From: 66-474 sp051961995
GTDB taxonomy: Bacteria > Pseudomonadota > Gammaproteobacteria > Xanthomonadales > Rhodanobacteraceae
Direction of reading: 5' to 3'
Length of the DNA stretch: 17,901 nt
Assembly: GCA_051961995.1 (NCBI GenBank)
Contig: JBQCCR010000056.1
Location: 1-17,901 of the forward strand
In this document: one piece after another, positions 7,337-15,195 of the stretch
Numbering within the stretch: the first letter of the stretch is position 1
Layout: every line of letters begins with the position of its first letter
Position numbers and translations under genes: made by a program
Notes under the pieces: generated by a model
What the model was told of the DNA's origin: nothing
Databases searched by the model: none
Seen by the model: the letters and a program-made list of their open reading frames with translations, nothing else

Positions 7337-9511
7337 CTACAAGGCGGTGAGGTTCGCATACGCCGCCACCAGCCATTTCGGGCCGACGTCGGCGAAGTTC
7401 ACCTGGATCCGCGTGTGCGCGCCGTTGCCTTCGGCGCTCACCACCACGCCTTCGCCGAAATGCGCATGGCGCACGCGCTGGCCCAGCTTCACCGGCATGG
7501 ATTCGTCCACGAGCGGCTTGTGGCCGTAGTCGCGCGGTGTATAGACCGGACGCGTGATCCTGGCGCGCGGACGCACTTCTTCCAGCAGCGATTGCGGTAA
7601 TTCGGCGAGGAAACGTGATGGCCGCGCCAGCATTTCCGATCCATGCATGCGGCGCGATTCGGCGTAAGTCAGGATCAGACGCTGGCGCGCGCGGGTGATG
7701 CCGACGTAGGCGAGGCGGCGTTCTTCTTCCAGCCTTGAAGCATCTTCGGTCGAGCGCTGGCTCGGGAACAAGCCTTCCTCCAGCCCGACCAGGAACACGA
7801 TCGGGAATTCCAGCCCTTTCGCCGAGTGCAGCGTCATCAATTGCACGCAGGCTTCGCCGGCCTCGCCCTGTGCTTCGCCGGCTTCCAGCGCGGCGTGCGC
7901 GAGAAAGGCAGCGAGTTCCGACAGGCCGGCCTCGATGTCTTCCTGGGTCGGCTCGAAGCGGCTGGCAACGTTGACCAGCTCATCGAGATTTTCCACCCGC
8001 GACTCGGCATTGCCGCGCGAGTCGCGTTCGTAGTAGTCGCGCAAGCCCGAGTGCGCGGTCGCGTGTTCGACCTGTTCGGACAAGTTGAAGGACTGGAACG
8101 TACGCGCGAATTCCTCGATCAATGTCAGGAACGCCTTCAACGCGTTCTTCGCGCGGGCGTTCAATTCCGCGCCGGATAACTCCGCCAGCGCCGCATCCCA
8201 CATGGAGATGTTTTCTGCGCGCGCGCGGCGACGCAGCTGGTCCAGCGTGCGTTCGCCGATTCCGCGCGGCGGCGTGTTGACCGCGCGCTCGAAGGCCGCG
8301 TCGTCGTGGCGGTTGGCCGTCAATCGCAGATAACTGAGCGCGTCCTTGACCTCGGCGCGCTCGAAATAGCGCTGGCCACCGTAGACGCGGTAGGGAACGT
8401 CGTACTGGTGCAGTTGTTCCTCGAACGCGCGCGACTGCGCGTTGGAGCGGTACAGCACCGCGATCTGGTCGGCACGGCCGCCGTGCTCGATGTGCTCGCG
8501 GATGCGCTCGATCACGAAGCGCGCCTCGTCCTGGTCGTTGTAGGCCGAATACAGAGCGATCGCCTCGCCCTTTTCGCCGACCGTCCACAACTGCTTGCCC
8601 AGGCGCGAGGGATTGCGTGCGATGATCGCGTTGGCCGCTTCCAGGATGATCGCCGTGGAGCGGTAATTCTGTTCGAGCCGGATGGTCTGGGCGCCGGCGA
8701 AATCGCGCAGGAACGCGTGCATGTTTTCCACGCGCGCGCCGCGCCAGCCGTAGATGGACTGGTCGTCGTCGCCGACCGCGAAAACTTTTCCGGTGTTGCC
8801 GGCCAGCACGCGGATCCAGGCGTACTGCAAGGCATTGGTGTCCTGGAACTCGTCGATCAGCAGGTGCCGCCAGCGCTCGCGGTAATGCGTCAACACTTCC
8901 GGGTTGTGCAGCCACAGCTCGTGTGCGCGCAGCAGCAGTTCCGCGAAATCCACCAGGCCCGCGCGCCGGCAGGCCTCCTCGTAGGCGCGGTAGATGGACA
9001 GGTATGTACGCGTGACCGGATGATCGCCGGCTTCGATCGCCTCCGGCCGCTTGCCTTCATCTTTCCAGCCATTGATCTGCCAGGTCGCCTGGCGCGGCGG
9101 GAAACGCGCTTCGTCCAGGCCGAGCCCCGCGACCACGCGCTTCACCAGGCGTTGTTGATCGTCAGCGTCGAGGATCTGGAACGTCTCGGGCAGGTTCGCC
9201 TCGCGCCAGTGCCGCCGCAGCAGCCGATGCGCGATGCCGTGGAAGGTGCCGACGCTCAAGCCCCGCGTGCCGGCCGGCAGCAGCGAGTCCAGCCGGCCGC
9301 GCATCTCGCCTGCGGCCTTGTTGGTGAAGGTCACGGCGAGAATTGCCCACGGCGGCACGTGTTCCACTTCCGCCAGCCAGGCGATGCGGTGGGTGAGCAC
9401 GCGGGTCTTGCCGGAACCGGCGCCGGCCAGCACCAGGTACGAACCGGGCGGGGCGCTGACGGCCTCGCGCTGCGCGGCGTTCAGCGAATCGAGCAAATGT
9501 GAAACATCCAT
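7337..9511 (-). CDS. uvrD: DNA helicase II UvrD (superfamily 1A, 3'-5'), 724 aa
   Basis: ATP-dependent 3'-5' helicase that removes the excised oligonucleotide in nucleotide excision repair and unwinds nicked DNA in mismatch repair. The N-terminus MDVSHLLDSLNAAQREAV closely follows E. coli UvrD. Walker A is GAGSGKT (residues 30-36) and motif Ia contains TFTNKAAGEM. Motif II is LLIDEFQDTN, motif III GDDDQSIYGWRGA and motif IV LEQNYRST. Motif V lies around LMTLHSAKGLEFP and motif VI around AYVGITRARQRL. The C-terminal Tudor-like region (GQRVRHAHFGEGVV, ending GPKWLVAAYANL) is what separates UvrD from Rep and PcrA here. Length is nearly that of the E. coli protein. No Shine-Dalgarno precedes ATG 9511, but a TACAAT hexamer lies 7 nt upstream. 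A small membrane-protein gene ends 37 nt upstream on the same strand. Confidence 0.97.
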   Translation of the reverse strand: MDVSHLLDSLNAAQREAVSAPPGSYLVLAGAGSGKTRVLTHRIAWLAEVEHVPPWAILAVTFTNKAAGEMRGRLDSLLPAGTRGLSVGTFHGIAHRLLRRHWREANLPETFQILDADDQQRLVKRVVAGLGLDEARFPPRQATWQINGWKDEGKRPEAIEAGDHPVTRTYLSIYRAYEEACRRAGLVDFAELLLRAHELWLHNPEVLTHYRERWRHLLIDEFQDTNALQYAWIRVLAGNTGKVFAVGDDDQSIYGWRGARVENMHAFLRDFAGAQTIRLEQNYRSTAIILEAANAIIARNPSRLGKQLWTVGEKGEAIALYSAYNDQDEARFVIERIREHIEHGGRADQIAVLYRSNAQSRAFEEQLHQYDVPYRVYGGQRYFERAEVKDALSYLRLTANRHDDAAFERAVNTPPRGIGERTLDQLRRRARAENISMWDAALAELSGAELNARAKNALKAFLTLIEEFARTFQSFNLSEQVEHATAHSGLRDYYERDSRGNAESRVENLDELVNVASRFEPTQEDIEAGLSELAAFLAHAALEAGEAQGEAGEACVQLMTLHSAKGLEFPIVFLVGLEEGLFPSQRSTEDASRLEEERRLAYVGITRARQRLILTYAESRRMHGSEMLARPSRFLAELPQSLLEEVRPRARITRPVYTPRDYGHKPLVDESMPVKLGQRVRHAHFGEGVVVSAEGNGAHTRIQVNFADVGPKWLVAAYANLTAL

Positions 9512-9518
9512 CGGCCGA

Positions 9519-9524
9519 ATTGTA
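9519..9524 (-). promoter_or_regulatory. Candidate -10 hexamer for uvrD (possible leaderless start)
   Basis: On the minus strand TACAAT ends 7 nt before the uvrD ATG, so a transcript made from it would begin at or next to the start codon. No ribosome-binding sequence occurs in that spacing. The region where a -35 box would fall (CGCGGG) does not resemble TTGACA, so this rests on the -10 alone. Confidence 0.3.
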
Positions 9525-9548
9525 CCGGCCGCGCGTGGCCTCCCGCGG

Positions 9549-9767
9549 TCAGCGCTTGCGAACCGCGCCCGCGATCACGAGAGCCGCGCCGATCGCGATG
9601 CCCAGATAGCCGAGCCCGGTGGGGACGGCTTTCTCCTGCGTGGTCTGCACCGCCAACGGACCGAGTTGCGCTTCGGTCTTGGTGGAGTTGTAGGTGAACC
9701 GGCCGAGCGCAATCCACACGCCCAGTGCGGCGATCAGGATGCCGACCACGATCAGTGCTGCGCGCAT
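9549..9767 (-). CDS. Small two-helix membrane protein (DUF3185-like), 72 aa
   Basis: Short inner-membrane protein of unknown function. A hydrophobic helix runs over residues 3-20 (AALIVVGILIAALGVWIAL), a polar segment of about 30 residues follows, and a second helix covers about 50-68 (GYLGIAIGAALVIAG). The tail is basic (VRKR). This layout resembles the DUF3185 family, but I am not certain of the match. ATG 9767 is chosen because GAGGG lies 7 nt upstream and the first helix starts right away; an in-frame extension to 9866 would run over the sRNA terminator. It lies between the sRNA gene and uvrD, same strand, 37 nt before uvrD, so it could be co-transcribed with the helicase. Confidence 0.65.
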   Translation of the reverse strand: MRAALIVVGILIAALGVWIALGRFTYNSTKTEAQLGPLAVQTTQEKAVPTGLGYLGIAIGAALVIAGAVRKR

Positions 9768-9865
9768 GTGAATGCCCTCGGCGGTGAACCTGGCGTGATC
9801 GTACGCGAAAGCAATCGAAAGTGCTCTTTTGCGGCGTTTCGCCCAATGGGGAGGGATGCTGCACA

Positions 9866-9990
9866 AATAAAATGCCCCGAGAGCCAGGGGGGAGCTCTCG
9901 GGGCGGGGTGGAGCCGAACCTGGGGAGGGATTCGACCCCTGTGTTCCACTCAGGGAGGTGAGTGAAACCCGGACGCCGTTGCGTGCGTCC
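9866..9990 (-). ncRNA. Candidate small RNA downstream of polA, about 125 nt, C-rich loops (possible sX13-like)
   Basis: No open frame explains this stretch, yet it has all parts of an sRNA gene. There is a sigma-70 promoter at 9997-10025, a predicted start near 9990, ordered hairpins and a strong terminator. From 5' to 3': hairpin 1 pairs GGACGC with GCGTCC (9971-9990). Hairpin 2 pairs TTTCACTC with GAGTGGAA, with loop ACCTCCCT. Hairpin 3 pairs GGGG with CCCC inside a GAAC/GTTC clamp, loop TCGAATCCCT. The terminator hairpin has loop TCCCCCCTG. C-rich single-stranded loops are typical of sRNAs that bind G-rich ribosome sites. Xanthomonas sX13 has such loops and, as I recall, is also encoded beside polA; E. 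coli Spot 42 likewise follows polA. Homology to either is not shown. The rest of the gap to polA (10026-10192) contains nothing I recognise. Confidence 0.7.
9874..9904 (-). terminator. Intrinsic terminator of the polA-adjacent sRNA
   Basis: On the minus strand GCCCCGAGAGC pairs perfectly with GCTCTCGGGGC (11 bp, loop TCCCCCCTG) and is followed by ATTTTATTTG. A GC-rich perfect stem plus U-rich tail is a textbook rho-independent terminator. It is oriented to end a transcript coming from the polA side. Confidence 0.9.
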
Positions 9991-9996
9991 GATGCT

Positions 9997-10025
9997 TAGA
10001 TAAGCACGGGGGTCGTTAAGTTCAA
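9997..10025 (-). promoter_or_regulatory. Sigma-70 promoter for the polA-adjacent sRNA
   Basis: On the minus strand the -35 box TTGAAC (10020-10025) and the -10 box TATCTA (9997-10002) are separated by exactly 17 nt. This is the best-looking promoter I see in the window. The expected start is at about 9990, at the first G of the first sRNA hairpin. No coding frame starts nearby. Confidence 0.8.
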
Positions 10026-10192
10026 ATGAGTTTTCGAGACCAATTCAGGGGCGATTCATGCTCCGGAACCGGTGTGACTTCCGGCATACGGACGCGGCGT
10101 TTGGATGGCCAAATGAGCGGCTGGTCGGTTGCTGGTCCCTGGTGGCCGGAAAGCCTCGCACATCCGGTTCTTCCGACACCCGGCAACCCGCT

Positions 10193-12946
10193 TCAATGGG
10201 CCTCGTCCCAATTCGCGCCCGACCCCACTTCAACCAGCAGTGGCACGGACAATTGCGCGCCGGCCTGCATGCGTTCGCGCACGCCCGCCGCGATTTCATC
10301 CAGTGCTTCGGTTTTCACCTCGAATACCAGTTCGTCGTGCACCTGCATCAGCATGTGCGCGTCGTCGCGTTCCAGCAGCCATGCATCAATCGCGATCATC
10401 GCGCGCTTGATGATGTCCGCGGCCGTGCCCTGCATCGGCGCGTTGATCGCGGCGCGTTCGGCGCCGGCGCGCTGTGCGGCGTTGCGCGAACGCAGCGATT
10501 CCAGATACAGCCGCCGGCCGAACAGCGTTTCCACGTAGCCATCGCGCTGCGCCTGCTCGCGGGTGTTGTCCATGAACGCGCGCACGCCGGGAAAGCGCTC
10601 GAAATAGCGCGCAATGTATTCGCCCGCTTCCAGCCGGCCGATCCCGAGCGCGCGCGAGAGCCCGTGCGCGCTCATGCCGTACATCAGGCCGAAGTTGACC
10701 ACCTTGGCGGCGCGACGCTGGTTCGCATCCACCTGGTCCGGCGCCACGCCGAACACTTCCGCGGCGGTGGCGCGGTGCACGTCGGCGCCTTCCTTGAACG
10801 CACGGATCAGCGTCTCGTCACCGGACAAATGCGCCATGATCCGCAGTTCGATCTGCGAATAATCCGCGGCCACCACCTTCCAGCCGGGCGGCGCGATGAA
10901 GGCCTGGCGGATGCGACGGCCCTCCTCGGATTTGATCGGGATGTTTTGCAGGTTCGGATCGGTGGACGAAACGCGCCCCGTCGCGACCGCAGCCTGGTGA
11001 TAGCAGGTGTGCACGCGGCCGGTGCGCGGGTTGATCATCAGCGGCAGCTTGTCGGTGTAGGTGCTGCGCAGCTTGGCCAGCGCCCGGTAGTCCAGGATCA
11101 CGCGCGGCAGTTCGTGCTGGTCGGCGATCGCTTCCAGCGCTTCTTCATTCGTTGACGGCTGGCCCGTCGGCGTTTTCATCATCGCCGGCAGATTCAGTTC
11201 CTCGAACAGCAGGACCTGCAACTGCTTGGGCGAATCCACGTTGAAGTCGTGGCCGACCACGGCGAAGGCGCGCTGTTGCAACTCGTGCATGCGCTTGCCC
11301 AGTTCATCGCTTTGCCGGCGCAATGCGGCTGCATCCACCAGTACGCCGCGCTGCTCCATCCGCGCCAGCACTGCCACCAGCGGCAATTCGATTTCCTCGA
11401 ACAGCTTCTTCGTGTGCGGTTGGGCCTGTACCCGCGGCCACAAGGCCTGGTGCAATCGCAGGGTGATGTCGGCATCCTCGGCGGCGTACCGGCAGGCCGT
11501 GTCCAGGTCCACTTGCGAAAACGAAATCTGCTTCGAGCCCTTGCCGGTGATGTCGCTGTATTTCACCGTGTTGTAATCGAGGTGCCGCTTGGCCAGCGTG
11601 TCCATGTCGTGGCGGCCTGCGGTGGCGTTCAGCACGTAGGATTCCAGCATGCTGTCAAAGGCCAGGCCGCGCACGGTGATGCCGCAGGACGACAGTACGT
11701 TGAGGTCGTACTTGGCGTTCTGGCCGAGTTTGGGCCTGTTCGTGTCTTCCATGATGGGTTTCAACGCAGCGAGCACTTCTTCGCGCGGCAGTTGCGGGGG
11801 CGCGCCCGGGTAGTCATGGCTCACCGGAACGTAGCAGGCGCGCGCGGCTTCCACCGCGAACGACAGCCCCACCAGTTGCGCCTGCATCGCATCCAGCGAG
11901 GTGGTTTCGGCGTCGAAGGCAATCAGTTCGGCGCCGCGCAATTTCCCGATCCACGCATCCAGTTGCGCGCGCGTGGTGACCAGTTCGTATTCGCCGGGTC
12001 CGGCGGAAGGCTTCTCCGTTTGAAAAGGGGGCAGGTTCGTTTTCGTGCCGGGATCGGGCACGGTCGCAGGCTTCGAATCCGAAAATGAACCTGGCCCCTT
12101 TTCAGCCGCATCCAGTTCCTTCAACGCCTGTGTAAACGCATACCGGGTGTACAGCTCCCGCAGTGCGGCCACATCGCGTTCGCGCAAGGCCAGATCGGTC
12201 GGTCCAGCCTCCAATTCGCAATCGGTCTTGATCGTGGCGAGCTGGCGCGACAGCGACAGTTGCGCCAAGACGCCGCGCAGGTTCTCGCCGATCTTGCCGC
12301 CCACTTCATCCGCGTGCGCGATCACCCCATCCAGATCGCCATACTGGCTGATCCATTTGGCCGCGGTCTTCGGGCCGCACTTGGGCACGCCGGGGATGTT
12401 GTCGATGCTGTCGCCCATCAGTGCCAGCAGGTCAGTCACGCGCTCGGGCGGCACGCCGAATTTCTCGATCACGCCCTCGCGGTCCAGCACGCTGCCGGAC
12501 ATGGTGTTGACCAGCGTGATGTTGGGCCCGACCAGCTGCGCGAAATCCTTGTCGCCGGTGGAGATGGTGACCTCGATATCCTGCGCGGCTGCCCGCTGCG
12601 CCAGCGTGCCGATCACGTCGTCGGCCTCCACGCCCTGCACGCGCAGGATCGGCAGGCCGAGCGCGCGCACGATCTTCATCATCGGCTCGACCTGCGCGCG
12701 CAAATCGTCCGGCATCGGCGCGCGGTTGGCCTTGTATTCGGCGTAGAGCGCGTCACGGAACGTCGGCCCGGGAGCATCCTGCACGAAGGCGGCGTAGTCG
12801 GGTTTGGCGTTCAGTGTGGCGCGCAGCATGTTGACCACGCCGAACAGGGCGCCGGTCGGTTCGCCGGCGGGGTTGGTCAGCGGCGGCAACGCGTGGAAGG
12901 CGCGGTAGAGATAACTGGAACCATCAATCAGGACGAGTTTCGGCAT
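10193..12946 (-). CDS. polA: DNA polymerase I, 917 aa
   Basis: Repair and Okazaki-fragment-processing polymerase with all three activities. The 5'-3' exonuclease domain (1 to about 280) includes LIDGSSYLYRAFHAL and GVEADDVIGTLA. The 3'-5' proofreading domain (about 318-510) keeps its acidic residues: D345/E347 in FDAETTSLD, D414 in NAKYDLNVL and D491 in YAAEDADIT. The polymerase domain has DYSQIELRIMAHL (D695), the O-helix region RRAAKVVNFGLMYG and QVHDELVFE (D871). Length is close to E. coli Pol I (928). Oddity: the linker at residues about 281-309 is encoded by a 25-bp inverted repeat absent from the family. ATG 12946 has no clear Shine-Dalgarno, but a GACAAT hexamer lies 6 nt upstream. The gene diverges from the DUF2782 gene, as in other gammaproteobacteria where the two are neighbours. 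Confidence 0.98.
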   Translation of the reverse strand: MPKLVLIDGSSYLYRAFHALPPLTNPAGEPTGALFGVVNMLRATLNAKPDYAAFVQDAPGPTFRDALYAEYKANRAPMPDDLRAQVEPMMKIVRALGLPILRVQGVEADDVIGTLAQRAAAQDIEVTISTGDKDFAQLVGPNITLVNTMSGSVLDREGVIEKFGVPPERVTDLLALMGDSIDNIPGVPKCGPKTAAKWISQYGDLDGVIAHADEVGGKIGENLRGVLAQLSLSRQLATIKTDCELEAGPTDLALRERDVAALRELYTRYAFTQALKELDAAEKGPGSFSDSKPATVPDPGTKTNLPPFQTEKPSAGPGEYELVTTRAQLDAWIGKLRGAELIAFDAETTSLDAMQAQLVGLSFAVEAARACYVPVSHDYPGAPPQLPREEVLAALKPIMEDTNRPKLGQNAKYDLNVLSSCGITVRGLAFDSMLESYVLNATAGRHDMDTLAKRHLDYNTVKYSDITGKGSKQISFSQVDLDTACRYAAEDADITLRLHQALWPRVQAQPHTKKLFEEIELPLVAVLARMEQRGVLVDAAALRRQSDELGKRMHELQQRAFAVVGHDFNVDSPKQLQVLLFEELNLPAMMKTPTGQPSTNEEALEAIADQHELPRVILDYRALAKLRSTYTDKLPLMINPRTGRVHTCYHQAAVATGRVSSTDPNLQNIPIKSEEGRRIRQAFIAPPGWKVVAADYSQIELRIMAHLSGDETLIRAFKEGADVHRATAAEVFGVAPDQVDANQRRAAKVVNFGLMYGMSAHGLSRALGIGRLEAGEYIARYFERFPGVRAFMDNTREQAQRDGYVETLFGRRLYLESLRSRNAAQRAGAERAAINAPMQGTAADIIKRAMIAIDAWLLERDDAHMLMQVHDELVFEVKTEALDEIAAGVRERMQAGAQLSVPLLVEVGSGANWDEAH
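12021..12104. repeat. Long inverted repeat inside the polA linker
   Basis: Arms at 12021-12045 and 12080-12104 are 25 bp each and match at 23 positions as inverted copies. Both begin TGAAAAGGGG, continue with CAGGTT and end TTTTCG. A 34-nt centre separates them. The repeat lies in frame between the 5'-3' and 3'-5' exonuclease domains. It is a different family from types A and B. Motifs of this sort (AAAAGGGG...CAGGTTC) look like REP elements moved by REP-associated tyrosine transposases, which I infer from general memory. Confidence 0.85.
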
Positions 12947-12952
12947 TCGCGG

Positions 12953-12980
12953 ATTGTCTCACGACGCACACTGCGTTCAT
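12953..12980 (-). promoter_or_regulatory. Candidate polA promoter (possible leaderless start)
   Basis: On the minus strand GACAAT (12953-12958) lies 6 nt before the polA ATG. ATGAAC (12975-12980), a weak -35 match, lies 16 nt further upstream. Transcription would start at about the ATG itself, and no ribosome-binding sequence is seen. Weak on consensus; supported mainly by spacing. Confidence 0.3.
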
Positions 12981-13023
12981 CGGCGCGTTGTATCCTGATA
13001 TCCCGTCGCCCGGAAGCACTGCC

Positions 13024-13488
13024 ATGCCACGTGTGTTGGTTCTTCTTCTGATGGTATTTGCGGCGCTGCCGCTTGCGGCTTCGGCGCAAGTCCTCGCAAC
13101 GGCGCATTCCGCGCCACCGCCGCCCGGTTCCGGACTGCCGCCGCCGGACATCAACGATCAAGGCGTGCAGCCATCCTCGATTCCGCTGCCGAGCAGCAGC
13201 ATCCGGCCTTCGGAGGCGCCTTCATTGCGCGCCGCCAATGGCGAGCCGGCACCGACCGTCGCGGTCAAGACCGAACCCAACGGCGACACGGTCGAGGAAT
13301 ACCGGCGCGGCGCCGCGCTGTACATGGTGCGCATCACGCCGAAGAACGGGATCACGCAGACCTTCATGGTCAATGGCGGCAACGGCAAGCTGATCCGCGA
13401 TCCGCGCATGGGTCCGGTGGATCCGGTGTACTACACGATTTACCAGTGGGGCGCGCCGCCGAAGCCGGCGGATTCGGGCGGCCAGTAA
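13024..13488 (+). CDS. DUF2782 family exported protein, 154 aa
   Basis: Secreted or periplasmic protein of unknown function. An N-terminal signal peptide (MPRVLVLLLMVFAALPLAASAQ) is followed by a proline- and serine-rich low-complexity part at about residues 25-70. The C-terminal domain, about 75-140, contains VEEYRRGAALYMVRITPKNG, the core by which DUF2782 is recognised. ATG 13024 is preferred to the in-frame ATG at 12988 because the signal peptide starts exactly there and GGAAG lies 7 nt upstream. It is divergent from polA with 77 nt between start codons. In Pseudomonas a DUF2782 gene is also next to polA, so this is an ancestral gammaproteobacterial arrangement. Convergent with purH. Confidence 0.8.
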   Translation: MPRVLVLLLMVFAALPLAASAQVLATAHSAPPPPGSGLPPPDINDQGVQPSSIPLPSSSIRPSEAPSLRAANGEPAPTVAVKTEPNGDTVEEYRRGAALYMVRITPKNGITQTFMVNGGNGKLIRDPRMGPVDPVYYTIYQWGAPPKPADSGGQ

Positions 13489-13512
13489 AGGATTCGCCGG
13501 CCGATGCGCTTC

Positions 13513-13566
13513 AGGGCGGTTTGAAAGCGTCGCAAGCTGCCGAGCGCAGCAGCTTCAGACCGCCCT
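13513..13566. terminator. Inverted repeat between convergent DUF2782 gene and purH (probable bidirectional terminator or REP)
   Basis: AGGGCGGT at 13513 pairs with ACCGCCCT ending at 13566, and the pairing extends inward through TGAA/TTCA and GC. An inner alternative hairpin, AAGCTGC/GCAGC, is also possible. The repeat ends on the base next to the purH stop codon. It lacks a T-run on both strands, so classical intrinsic termination is not shown. Confidence 0.5.
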
Positions 13567-15195
13567 CTAATGGCGGAAATGGCGGATATTGGTAAACACC
13601 ATCGCCAGATCGTGTTCGTCCGCCGCGGCGATCACTTCCGCATCGCGCATCGAACCGCCCGGCTGGATCACCGCCACCACGCCGGCTTGCGCGGCGGCGT
13701 CAATGCCGTCGCGGAACGGGAAGAACGCATCCGAAGCCATCACGCTGCCGGTCACGGCCAGATCCACCTGCTCGGCTTTCAGCGCGGCGATCTGCGCGCT
13801 GACCACTCGGCTCATCTGACCCGCACCGATGCCGATGGTGCGGCCCTGGCGCGCGTACACGATCGCGTTGGACTTCACGAACATCGCCACGTGCCAGGCG
13901 AACAGCAGATCGTGCAACTGGGTCGCGTCCGGCACGCGCTTGCTCACTACTTTCAAATCCGAAAGCAGCAGCGTGTCGCGATCGGAGTCCTGCATCAGCA
14001 CGCCGCCGGTGAGGGTGCGCCATTCACGCGTGAGCGGCGCGGTTTGCGGCCATGCGCCGGTCGCCAGTGCACGCACGTTCGGCTTCTTCGTCAGGGCATC
14101 CAGTGCATCGGCGTCGAATTCCGGCGCGACCAGCACCTCGACGAACTGCTTCGCGAGGATTGCGCGCACGGTGCCGCCGTCCAGTGCGCGGTTGAAGGCG
14201 ATGATGCCGCCGAAGGCGGACACCGGGTCGCCCGCGTAGGCGCGCTCGTAGGCCGCGAGCGGATCATCGGCCAGCGCGACGCCGCACGGATTGGCGTGCT
14301 TGACGATCACGCACGCAGGCGTCTTGCCGAAGGCTTTCACGCATTCCAGCGCGGTGTCGGCATCGGCGAGATTGTTGTAGGACAGCTCCTTGCCGGCGAG
14401 CACGCGCGCACCGGCCACGCTGCCGTTGGGCGCGCGTTCGTTGACGTACAACGCCGCGCCCTGGTGTGGATTCTCGCCGTAGCGCAGTTCGCGTGCGCGG
14501 CGCAGCGAAACATGCAACGTCGGCGGGAACGCATGTGCGCGCTCGCCCTCGACGCGCGCAGACAGCCAGTCGGCGATCATGCCGTCATAGCGCGCGGTGT
14601 GCGCGAATGCCGTTGCGGCGAGGCGTTGGCGCAACTCCGGCGTGCTGCCTCCCTCGCGGTGCAGGGTTTCGATCAGGTCGGCGTAATCGGCCGGATCGCA
14701 AACGACTGCCACACGTTCGTGATTCTTGGCCGCGGCACGCAGCATCGCCGGGCCGCCGATATCAATGTTCTCGACCGCCTGCTCGTAGCTGCAGTCTTCG
14801 CGCGCGACCGTTTGCGCGAACGGATACAGGTTCACGACCAGCAGGTCTATCGGCATGATGCCGTGCTCGCGCATCACCGCATCGTCCAGCTCGCGCCGGC
14901 CGAGCAGGCCGCCGTGCACTTTCGGATGCAGCGTCTTGACGCGGCCATCCATGATTTCAGGAAAGCCGGTGACGTCGCTGACGTCACGCACCGACACGCC
15001 GGCATCGCGCAACGCCTGCGCGCTGCCGCCGGTGGAGACCAGTTCCACGCCCAGCGCGTGCAGCGCACGGCCGAGATCGGCGAGGCCCGTCTTGTCGGAG
15101 ACGCTCAGCAGCGCGCGGCGTACCGGAACGACCGCGGACACCGCAGCGGGTATGGTGCCTGCGCCGGCCACGCCGGGCGGCTCAGGCGAGTCCAT
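13567..15195 (-). CDS. purH: Bifunctional AICAR transformylase / IMP cyclohydrolase, 542 aa
   Basis: Catalyses the last two steps of de novo IMP synthesis: formylation of AICAR with 10-formyl-tetrahydrofolate, then ring closure. The N-terminal MGS-like cyclohydrolase domain (about 25-165) has RRALLSVSDKTGL, KTLHPKVHGGLLGRR and NIDIGGPAMLRAAAKNH. The transformylase domain follows with RYGENPHQ, the catalytic pair K299-H300 in VIVKHANPCG, DPVSAFGGIIAFNR and GIGAGQMSRV. ATG 15195 gives a 24-residue lead before PVRRALL, longer than in E. coli; a GTG nearer the domain is possible. From 15195 the gene overlaps the end of fis by 14 nt, suggesting translational coupling. Confidence 0.96.
   Translation of the reverse strand: MDSPEPPGVAGAGTIPAAVSAVVPVRRALLSVSDKTGLADLGRALHALGVELVSTGGSAQALRDAGVSVRDVSDVTGFPEIMDGRVKTLHPKVHGGLLGRRELDDAVMREHGIMPIDLLVVNLYPFAQTVAREDCSYEQAVENIDIGGPAMLRAAAKNHERVAVVCDPADYADLIETLHREGGSTPELRQRLAATAFAHTARYDGMIADWLSARVEGERAHAFPPTLHVSLRRARELRYGENPHQGAALYVNERAPNGSVAGARVLAGKELSYNNLADADTALECVKAFGKTPACVIVKHANPCGVALADDPLAAYERAYAGDPVSAFGGIIAFNRALDGGTVRAILAKQFVEVLVAPEFDADALDALTKKPNVRALATGAWPQTAPLTREWRTLTGGVLMQDSDRDTLLLSDLKVVSKRVPDATQLHDLLFAWHVAMFVKSNAIVYARQGRTIGIGAGQMSRVVSAQIAALKAEQVDLAVTGSVMASDAFFPFRDGIDAAAQAGVVAVIQPGGSMRDAEVIAAADEHDLAMVFTNIRHFRH

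Noticed and set aside
9768..9866. N-terminal extension of the small membrane protein to 9866
   Set aside because: It would start in the U-rich tail of the sRNA terminator; ATG 9767 has a ribosome site and starts the first helix.
9866..9990. tRNA or tmRNA fragment, because of the string GGTCGAATCCC followed by GGCTCCACC on the minus strand
   Set aside because: No acceptor stem or anticodon arm can be formed around it, and the promoter/terminator frame supports a stand-alone sRNA.
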